A DNA stretch of 15,757 nt from DASPWW01 sp035637595. Lineage in GTDB: Bacteria > Actinomycetota > Thermoleophilia > Solirubrobacterales > 70-9. The stretch's first letter is position 1. Every line of letters begins with the position of its first letter. Shown here one piece after another: positions 1 to 4,789 of this stretch. The stretch lies in the NCBI GenBank assembly GCA_035637595.1, contig DASPWW010000104.1:1-15757 (forward strand), given 5' to 3'. The notes below the pieces were generated by a model, which did no database searches, was not told the origin of the DNA, and worked only from the letters and a program-made list of their open reading frames with translations. The position numbers and the translations under genes are program-made.

Positions 1-365
1 CTGAGCCGCCAGTCGAGCGGCAGGTCGAACTCGCGCCGGCGGCCCTCGAAGTACTGCTCGAGCTCGTGCCGCACCTCGTCGAGCTGCGCCGGCGCCTCGA
101 GCACCCGCGGCGAGATCTTGACGACGAGGTCGTTGAGCACGGTCTCAGGACTCTCCTTCGAGAACGCGATCCGCACCAGGCCGCGCCGCGTCCTGGCGAT
201 GAGCAGCGGCCCCACCGGGCTGTCCGTCGTCGCGTAGGCGACGTCGGCGAGGCCCTCCTCCGCGGCGCGCTGCGTCGCTCGCTCGGCCGCGCGCGCGGCC
301 GCTGCGTCGTCGGCGGGAAGGCGAAGCGCGCGCTCGAGCTGGGCGTGTGTGATTCGGTTCGTCAT
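1..365 (-). CDS. Methylated-DNA--protein-cysteine methyltransferase-like protein, N-terminal part (partial, runs off left edge)
   Basis: Reading leftward from an ATG at 365-363, the frame stays open to the window edge, giving 121 codons of an incomplete protein. After an Ala/Arg/Glu-rich N-terminal stretch of about 38 residues comes a segment containing DSPVGPLLIARTRRGL, then RIAFSKES, and EQYFEGRRREFDLPLDW. This matches the ribonuclease-like N-terminal domain of O6-alkylguanine-DNA alkyltransferases (Ogt/AdaB family), which repair alkylated guanine by transferring the alkyl group to a cysteine. The active-site PCHR motif would lie beyond the window, so activity cannot be judged. The start overlaps the stop of the upstream sigma-factor gene by ATGA, which implies translational coupling. 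The N-terminal extension shows no zinc-binding anti-sigma motif and no membrane helix. Confidence 0.8.
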   Translation of the reverse strand, partial: MTNRITHAQLERALRLPADDAAAARAAERATQRAAEEGLADVAYATTDSPVGPLLIARTRRGLVRIAFSKESPETVLNDLVVKISPRVLEAPAQLDEVRHELEQYFEGRRREFDLPLDWRL

Positions 366-892
366 CGGGACTCCTTTCCGGTCACCGCCCCGCGCAGGTT
401 GCGCAGGCCATCGTGGACGCTGCGGCGCGCCGCGGCCTCCGTGCAGTCGAGCGCCATGCCGATCTCCCGGTAGCGCAGGTCGGCGACGAAGCGCAGCGCG
501 ATCGCCGCCCGCTGCTTGGCCGGCAGCGCCGCGACGTGCGCCCAGACCGCTCCGTCCAGCTCGCGGCCGCCGGACGAGATCAATCGATCGGCGACGGCCA
601 GCGGCTCCCCCTCCGGCTTCGGCCGCCGGGCGCGCGCCCGGTGGTGGTCGATCGCCTTGCGCCGCGCGATCGTGAAGATCCAGGCGCGCAGGTTGCGGGC
701 GTCGGCGCGCGGGTAGGCGCGAAGCGCCGCCATGAAGGTCTCCTGAAAGCAGTCCTCGGCGTCGTCCGCGCCGACCATCGCCCGCAGGAAACCGAGCACG
801 TCGGAGCGGTGCTCGTCGACAAGGGCCTGGAACGGTGGCAGAGGTGCTTGGCTCACAGCGTATTCATTCCAGAGAACGACTCGGCGGCGCAT
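362..892 (-). CDS. ECF-type RNA polymerase sigma factor
   Basis: A 176-residue frame with only sigma regions 2 and 4, the ECF layout. Region 2 spans about residues 21-90 (FQALVDEHRSDVLGFLRAMV, DAEDCFQETFMAAL, LRAWIFTIARRKAIDHHRAR). Region 4 spans about 113-168 (LPAKQRAAIALRFVADLRYREIGMAL). It would direct RNA polymerase to a small regulon. The ATG at 892 has no convincing ribosome site. A GTG at 856-854 (residue 13) follows GGAA at a usable distance and gives a more normal N-terminus, so the true start may be 856. The gene overlaps the downstream alkyltransferase-like gene by ATGA and is divergent from the ABC transporter. No anti-sigma gene is visible on the available side. Confidence 0.88.
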   Translation of the reverse strand: MRRRVVLWNEYAVSQAPLPPFQALVDEHRSDVLGFLRAMVGADDAEDCFQETFMAALRAYPRADARNLRAWIFTIARRKAIDHHRARARRPKPEGEPLAVADRLISSGGRELDGAVWAHVAALPAKQRAAIALRFVADLRYREIGMALDCTEAAARRSVHDGLRNLRGAVTGKESR

Positions 893-927
893 AACGTGAG
901 GTCGGTCCGGCCCCGCCGGCTGGTGAA
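857..927. promoter_or_regulatory. Divergent control region between ECF sigma factor and ABC transporter
   Basis: Only 35 bp separate the longest sigma-factor frame from the ATPase start, or 71 bp if sigma starts at the GTG at 856. A weak plus-strand -10-like CATAAC lies at 890-895, about 30 bp before the ATPase ATG at 928, and it overlaps the upstream sigma ATG. This suggests that the ATG at 892 is promoter rather than coding sequence. Both operons must be driven from this short stretch. No clear operator dyad is seen. Confidence 0.35.
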
Positions 928-1752
928 ATGCCCGATGTGAGCGCCGACCCCACCGCCGCGGGCCCCTCCCCGACCGCAGCCATCGAGGCCTCGGGGCTGC
1001 GCGTCATCAGGGGCGGCAAGGAGGTCCTTCACGGGATCTCGTTCTCCGTCCCCTCCGGCAGCATCACCGGGCTGCTGGGCCCCAGCGGGTGCGGCAAGAC
1101 CACGATGATGCGCGCGATCGTCGGGGTCCAGATCGTCGCGGCGGGCGAGGTCTCGGTCCTGGGAGAGCCGGCGGGATCGCCCGAGCTGCGATCCCGGGTC
1201 GGGGTCTCGGCCCGGGGGCTGCCGGCGGGATCGCCCGAGCTGCGATCCCGTGTCGGGTATGTGACGCAGGCCCCCTCGGTCTATGGCGATCTCACGGTTC
1301 GTGAGAACCTGGAGTTCTTCGCGAAGGTCCTGAACGCCGAGCGGGACGGGGTCGACCGGATCATGCGCGCCGTCCAGCTCACTCCCCACTCCGACCAGAT
1401 CGTGCGCAGCCTCTCGGGCGGGCAGCGATCGCGCGTCTCGCTCGCCACGGCGCTGCTCAACGATCCCGAGCTGCTGATCCTCGACGAGCCCACCGTGGGC
1501 CTCGACCCGGTGCTGCGCGAGGAGCTGTGGGACGAGTTTCACCGTCTCGCCGACCAGGGGACCACTCTCCTGGTCTCCAGTCACGTCATGGACGAGGCCG
1601 CGAACTGTGACCGGCTGATGCTGATGCGCGACGGCCGCATTCTCGCCGAGGAGTCGCCGGAGCACCTCAGGCGCAGGACCGGGACCGACGACCTCGGACA
1701 GGCCTTCCTGCGGGTCATCGAGCAAGACGAGGGCGGGGTCGGGGGGCGATGA
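928..1752 (+). CDS. ABC transporter ATP-binding protein (DrrA-like efflux type) with internal 18-residue duplication
   Basis: A 274-residue nucleotide-binding subunit. The Walker A GPSGCGKTT is at 51-59, Q-loop Q114 in YVTQAPSVYGDLTVRENL, signature LSGGQ at 162-166, Walker B LLILDE at 182-187 and switch histidine H219 in SSHVMDEA. It hydrolyses ATP to drive the ABC-2 permease encoded next. The sequence resembles actinobacterial daunorubicin-resistance-type exporters; the substrate is unknown. Residues 75-92 and 93-110 are near copies (both end PAGSPELRSRVG), so 18 extra residues sit between Walker A and the Q-loop. All catalytic motifs are intact. The ATG at 928 has a weak ribosome site and a GTG at 937 is an alternative. 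The stop overlaps the permease start by ATGA. Confidence 0.95.
   Translation: MPDVSADPTAAGPSPTAAIEASGLRVIRGGKEVLHGISFSVPSGSITGLLGPSGCGKTTMMRAIVGVQIVAAGEVSVLGEPAGSPELRSRVGVSARGLPAGSPELRSRVGYVTQAPSVYGDLTVRENLEFFAKVLNAERDGVDRIMRAVQLTPHSDQIVRSLSGGQRSRVSLATALLNDPELLILDEPTVGLDPVLREELWDEFHRLADQGTTLLVSSHVMDEAANCDRLMLMRDGRILAEESPEHLRRRTGTDDLGQAFLRVIEQDEGGVGGR
1149..1256 (+). repeat. 54-bp in-frame tandem duplication, each copy carrying a 9-bp hairpin
   Basis: Copies lie at 1149-1202 and 1203-1256, period 54. A 30-bp core is identical (1167-1196 and 1221-1250), and most of the remaining unit matches. Each core is a perfect inverted repeat with a 7-nt loop: CGGGATCGC and GCGATCCCG at 1172-1180/1188-1196 and again at 1226-1234/1242-1250. 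The duplication encodes 18 residues and keeps the ATPase frame. The stem-forming core offers a natural mechanism for slippage during replication. Confidence 0.92.
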
Positions 1753-2486
1753 GCCCGCGGGTCACAGCCGCCACCGCACAGCGGGTGCTGCGACAGCTTC
1801 GCCGCGATCCGCGAACCGTCGCCCTCCTGCTCCTGATCCCGTGCGTGCTGATCACGCTGCTGAAGTTCGTCTTCGATGACCAGGAACAGACCTTTCAGCA
1901 CATCGGCGCCCCGCTCGTGGGCCTCTTCCCCTTCATCACGATGTTCCTGGTCACCTCGATAACGATGCTGCGCGAGCGGACCACGGGGACGCTCGAGCGT
2001 TTGATGTCGATGCCGCTGGCCAAGATCGACCTGCTGCTCGGCTATGGGATCGCGTTCGCTGCGGTGGCGACCGTCCAGGCCCTACTCGTCTCGACTGTGG
2101 CCTTCACGCTGCTCGATCTCGACGTCGCGGGGCCGGAGTGGGCCGTGGTCGCGCTCGCGATCGCCAACGCGATCCTCGGGATGTCGCTCGGGCTCCTGGC
2201 GAGCGCGTTCGCCTACACCGAGTTCCAGGCCGTCCAGTTCATGCCCGCGTTCATATTCCCCCAGCTCCTGCTCTGCGGGCTGTTCGTCGACCGCAGCCGG
2301 ATGGCCGGCGCGCTGGAGGTGGCCTCGGACGCCTTGCCGCTGACCTACGCCTTCGACGCCCTGCAAAGGGTGACCAACGGTGAGTCCTTCGGGGGCCACC
2401 TGGCGCTCGACGTCGGCGTGACCGTCGGCGCGGCGCTGCTCGCGCTGATCGGCGCCGCCGCGACGCTGCGCCGCAGGACGCCTTAG
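1749..2486 (+). CDS. ABC-2 type transporter permease
   Basis: A 245-residue integral membrane protein with about six predicted helices near residues 22-40, 53-73, 96-121, 131-153, 163-182 and 220-241. The segment MLRERTTGTLERLMSMPL (73-90) is the characteristic cytoplasmic element of ABC-2/DrrB-like permeases that contacts the ATPase. The length fits a half-transporter that dimerises. Its ATG overlaps the ATPase stop by ATGA, so the two subunits are translationally coupled. Export of a hydrophobic drug, lipid or metabolite is the usual role of this class; the substrate cannot be read from the sequence. Confidence 0.94.
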   Translation: MSPRVTAATAQRVLRQLRRDPRTVALLLLIPCVLITLLKFVFDDQEQTFQHIGAPLVGLFPFITMFLVTSITMLRERTTGTLERLMSMPLAKIDLLLGYGIAFAAVATVQALLVSTVAFTLLDLDVAGPEWAVVALAIANAILGMSLGLLASAFAYTEFQAVQFMPAFIFPQLLLCGLFVDRSRMAGALEVASDALPLTYAFDALQRVTNGESFGGHLALDVGVTVGAALLALIGAAATLRRRTP

Positions 2487-2489
2487 CCA

Positions 2490-2509
2490 AGCGGGGGCTG
2501 GTGCCCGCT
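2490..2509. terminator. Stem-loop between convergent genes, probable bidirectional terminator
   Basis: AGCGGG at 2490-2495 pairs perfectly with CCCGCT at 2504-2509 around an 8-nt loop. It lies 4 bp after the permease stop and overlaps the stop codon of the convergent microprotein gene. There is no U-tract on either strand, which is common for terminators in high-GC actinobacteria. Confidence 0.45.
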
Positions 2510-2669
2510 AGCCCTGTTGGGGATCGGCGGGCTCGGCGGGCGGGGCCTCGCCCGGAGGGACGTCGCCCTCGCTGGGAGCGACTGGCTCCTCGCCGGGCGG
2601 CGCTTCCTCGGGAACGCCGGGCTCGTCGGTGCGTGGCTCCTCGGGTGGAGCCGGGGTCTCGGTCTCCAT
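2508..2669 (-). CDS. Small Pro/Glu-rich acidic protein, 53 residues
   Basis: An ATG at 2669-2667 opens a 54-codon frame ending in TAG at 2510-2508. The product begins METETPAPPEEPRTDEPG and ends PADPQQG. It is dominated by Pro, Glu, Ala, Asp and Gly, with no Cys, Lys, Phe, Tyr, Trp, Leu or Ile, so it would be intrinsically disordered and strongly acidic. AGGGTG stands about 6 bp before the ATG as a possible ribosome site. Most third codon positions are G or C. It starts 55 bp after the DUF2283-like gene and may be the last gene of that unit. I recognise no family. A non-coding frame with chance composition is the alternative, so this is a moderate call. Confidence 0.5.
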   Translation of the reverse strand: METETPAPPEEPRTDEPGVPEEAPPGEEPVAPSEGDVPPGEAPPAEPADPQQG

Positions 2670-2724
2670 GTGCGTCACCCTACCCGCCGCGGCGAGCCGG
2701 GAAACGGCGCGCTGACGCGCGACG

Positions 2725-3000
2725 CTAGAGATCGCCCATCAGCGCCTCGATGCCCTGGACGCGAACGCGATCGCCGGACGGAAGGCTCACGAACACCCCG
2801 CCCTCGCGGTCCAGCTGCTCGCGCGGGCCGACGAGGATCATCCCGAAGAATTCCCCACGCTCGTCGAAGCGCAGGATGTGGGCTTCCGGGGTCTTCTCGC
2901 GCGTGCCGGCTCGCGGCCGCTCGATCGCCGCGTACATGACATCGCTCGGCGGGTCGTACGTGACATGCCGGAACGTATAGGGCCCCGCCCTAAGGCTCAT
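2725..3000 (-). CDS. DUF2283-like small protein
   Basis: A 91-residue soluble protein. The segment VTYDPPSDVMYAAI (13-26) followed by AHILRFDERGEFFGMILVGPRE (40-61) resembles the DUF2283 pattern of a YDP-type strand, an aliphatic strand, then an Asp/Glu-Gly turn and a Gly-hydrophobic strand. The molecular function of that family is not established as far as I know. The C-terminal part, VFVSLPSGDRVRVQGIEALM, looks like a further beta strand plus a short helix. It starts 24 bp after the stop of the coiled-coil gene, with a GGGG-rich stretch just before the ATG, so the two are probably cotranscribed. Confidence 0.75.
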   Translation of the reverse strand: MSLRAGPYTFRHVTYDPPSDVMYAAIERPRAGTREKTPEAHILRFDERGEFFGMILVGPREQLDREGGVFVSLPSGDRVRVQGIEALMGDL

Positions 3001-3024
3001 GCCCCCACGGTTAGCAGAGTCGAG

Positions 3025-3369
3025 CTACGGACCGAACTGGGCCTGGCACTCCTGGATCGCGTCCGTGTCCGTCCCGGCCTCGGAGATGCACTGCGTGAGC
3101 TGCTGTGCCTCGTCGATCTGCTCGTTGGCGTTGCCCGCGGCACCGCCGCCTCCGTTCTGGCCTTGCTGGTCGAGCTGCTGCTGACTCTGGTCGAGCGCCT
3201 GCTGGCTCTGCTGCAGGCCCTGCTCGATTGCCTTGTTGCTCTGCTCGAGCGCCTTGTCCGCTTGGTCGTTCGCGTCCTGGATCACCGTGAAGTAGATGAT
3301 CGCGAAGATCCCCAGCGAGACCGCAAGCCCCGCAAGCCAGATCTTCCAGCTGTTGGTGAAGATGATCAT
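3025..3369 (-). CDS. Single-pass membrane protein with Gln-rich coiled-coil (hypothetical)
   Basis: The ATG at 3369-3367 is chosen because AAGGAG sits 6-7 bp upstream; a longer in-frame start at 3447 would add residues from the intergenic hairpin region. The 114-residue product starts MIIFTNSWKIWLAGLAVSLG, giving one N-terminal membrane helix (about 8-28). It continues with heptad-like Ala/Leu/Gln repeats (DKALEQSNKAIEQGLQQSQQ, about 35-66), then a Gly/Asn linker (about 67-80). The end carries two cysteines in TQCISEAGTDTDAIQECQ. It looks like a membrane-anchored coiled coil with a small external Cys-containing tail, possibly a disulfide hairpin. I recognise no named function. It probably heads a unit with the two downstream small genes. 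Confidence 0.8.
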   Translation of the reverse strand: MIIFTNSWKIWLAGLAVSLGIFAIIYFTVIQDANDQADKALEQSNKAIEQGLQQSQQALDQSQQQLDQQGQNGGGGAAGNANEQIDEAQQLTQCISEAGTDTDAIQECQAQFGP

Positions 3370-3431
3370 TCCCGCTCCTTCCCTCGACCCCGCCCACTCG
3401 GGCGCTAGTGGCGCGGAAGCATATCCAGGCG

Positions 3432-3462
3432 GAAGCGGCTCCCGCACAATGGGAGCCGCTTC
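3432..3462 (-). terminator. Perfect 12-bp stem-loop
   Basis: GAAGCGGCTCCC at 3432-3443 and GGGAGCCGCTTC at 3451-3462 are exact complements around a 7-nt loop. The element lies 64 bp past the zinc-ribbon stop and 62 bp before the ATG of the coiled-coil gene, both on the minus strand. It lacks a U-tract. It most likely terminates the zinc-ribbon transcript; a role as an attenuator or operator for the next gene is possible. Confidence 0.6.
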
Positions 3463-3525
3463 GCAAGAGACGGCCGCGGACGGGAGGGTGGGCGGCCGCC
3501 CCGTTCCTCGGGGGAAGGGGAGCTT

Positions 3526-3678
3526 CTAGGCGGTCACCCGGACCGGGCGCTTCGGCTCCGGCACCTCGAGCAGGGGTACGGCCTTGCCGTCCCTCAGGCA
3601 CCGGTGACAGCTCAAGGGACCCCGGTCGGGGTCGTGACTAACCATGTACCCGCAACGGGGGCAGCTTTGGTAGGCCAA
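3526..3678 (-). CDS. Zinc-ribbon protein, 50 residues, TTG start
   Basis: The start is a TTG at 3678-3676, preceded at 4 bp by the strong ribosome site AAGGAGG. An in-frame ATG at 3726 has a poorer site and adds 16 unremarkable residues. The product holds CPRCGY at 6-11 and CHRCL at 24-28, so C6, C9, C24 and C27 form a classic four-cysteine zinc knuckle pair. The C-terminal tail, PLLEVPEPKRPVRV, is proline-rich and basic. Such mini-ribbons bind zinc and often contact nucleic acid or another protein, but nothing shows which. It stands alone between two stem-loops at 3432-3462 and 3787-3811. Confidence 0.75.
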   Translation of the reverse strand: MAYQSCPRCGYMVSHDPDRGPLSCHRCLRDGKAVPLLEVPEPKRPVRVTA

Positions 3679-3786
3679 CTCGCCTCCTTCACACGACGTT
3701 TGACTTCTGACTTGCCCCGAGTCCATCCACCGGCATCGGCTGCTGTCCGGCGAAATACCCCGGCTGCGACTTTTTCAAGCCCCCAC

Positions 3787-3811
3787 CGCCGAGGCTCGTT
3801 CAACCTCGGCG
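3787..3811 (-). terminator. 8-bp stem-loop after the SGNH hydrolase gene
   Basis: CGCCGAGG (3787-3794) pairs with CCTCGGCG (3804-3811) across a 9-nt loop, 25 bp beyond the hydrolase stop. No T-run follows on the minus strand. A TTTTT run precedes the stem on the plus strand and so does not help termination of this gene. Confidence 0.45.
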
Positions 3812-3835
3812 TGCCCTGCCTCGCGCTCAGTGCTC

Positions 3836-4771
3836 TCACTGCTTCTTCTTTTTCTTCGGCAGCGTCTCGGCGATCAACGCGGCCATCTCCCCGTAGCCCT
3901 CGGGCTTGAGGTGGATGTCGCGCAGCTCGCAGTAGTAGCCGATCGTGCAGATCGTCGCGACGGCGACCGGAAGCTCCCCGTACGGCGGCAGCACGGTGGT
4001 CTGGTCGAGCGGAATGTAGGCTCCCGTCGCCGCGGTCACGTCGACGAACACTCCCTTCACAGACTCGTAGCTCTCCTTTAGGGCCGGGTTTATGAGATCG
4101 CGGAACGCGACGACGGAGGCCGCGGCGAGGTTGCGGTCGTCCTGGTTTCCGCTCACCCAGAGTCCGAGGATCACGTCGGGGTAGGTGAGGCCGACGATCT
4201 TGACCTTGGAGCCGGCGGCGGCGCGCAGGCGCTGTGCCAACGTCACGAGGTTGGTCTTGATTCGCTGCACGGCGTCGGACACGCACCCGAACGGGTCGCT
4301 CGCGGCGGCGCACGCGGTCACGTCGTTGCCGCCGATCGAGACGGTGATCAGGCCGACGTCGTGGCGATGCTTCTTGATGAAGCTCGCGGCGGCCGCGGCC
4401 TGGGTTGTGCCCGCGTAATCGGGCCCCCCAAGCGCCGGGCCGAGGCACGCGGTCGTGCGCTCGAGGATCGAGGTGGTCGTCTCGCCGCCGCAGCCGAAGT
4501 TGACGAGCTTGAGTTCGTAGCCGCGCTTCTTCGCGAGCTTGGGCAGCACATAGGCGTAGCCGTCCTTCGTCGAGCTGCCCAGGCCGCCCCCGGGCGCCGG
4601 CTGGTACCCGGTCGAGTACGAGTCACCGAGCGATACGTAGTACTGCCTGTCGTCCTGCTTGGCCTTCGAGCCCGCGGCCGCCGGGGCGGTCGCCGGCGCA
4701 GCGAGCGCGACGACCGCGACGGCGGCGGCGAGGGCCGCCCGCAGCCTGTGGAGGATCGGATCCGTTTGCAT
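3836..4771 (-). CDS. Secreted SGNH/GDSL-family esterase or lipase
   Basis: 311 residues with a signal peptide (about 1-33, Ala-rich core ending APAAAG). SGNH blocks are clear: GDSYS with nucleophile S51, GCGGE with G95, GGND with N149, and D285/H287 in LRDIHLKPEGY. Six cysteines at 94, 109, 154, 163, 275 and 281 are spaced as three close pairs, consistent with the three disulfides of extracellular actinobacterial SGNH esterases. It should hydrolyse ester bonds of lipids or acylated polymers outside the cell. The C-terminus ends in a run of five lysines and Gln, which is unusual and might bind acidic cell-surface polymers. It lies 18 bp after the acylase gene and is probably cotranscribed with it. 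Confidence 0.92.
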   Translation of the reverse strand: MQTDPILHRLRAALAAAVAVVALAAPATAPAAAGSKAKQDDRQYYVSLGDSYSTGYQPAPGGGLGSSTKDGYAYVLPKLAKKRGYELKLVNFGCGGETTTSILERTTACLGPALGGPDYAGTTQAAAAASFIKKHRHDVGLITVSIGGNDVTACAAASDPFGCVSDAVQRIKTNLVTLAQRLRAAAGSKVKIVGLTYPDVILGLWVSGNQDDRNLAAASVVAFRDLINPALKESYESVKGVFVDVTAATGAYIPLDQTTVLPPYGELPVAVATICTIGYYCELRDIHLKPEGYGEMAALIAETLPKKKKKQ

Positions 4772-4789
4772 CCCGCCGCCGAGCCCGGG

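Noticed and set aside
1167..1250. CRISPR-like or mobile repeat
   Set aside because: Only two adjacent copies, in frame within a coding gene, with no spacer diversity and no cas genes; it is a local tandem duplication.
853..1725. Long minus-strand frame opposite the ABC ATPase
   Set aside because: It is a shadow of a gene with all ATPase motifs; the translated product has no recognisable domain.
3370..3447. In-frame upstream start of the coiled-coil protein
   Set aside because: It includes the hairpin arm and lacks a ribosome site, whereas AAGGAG precedes the ATG at 3369.
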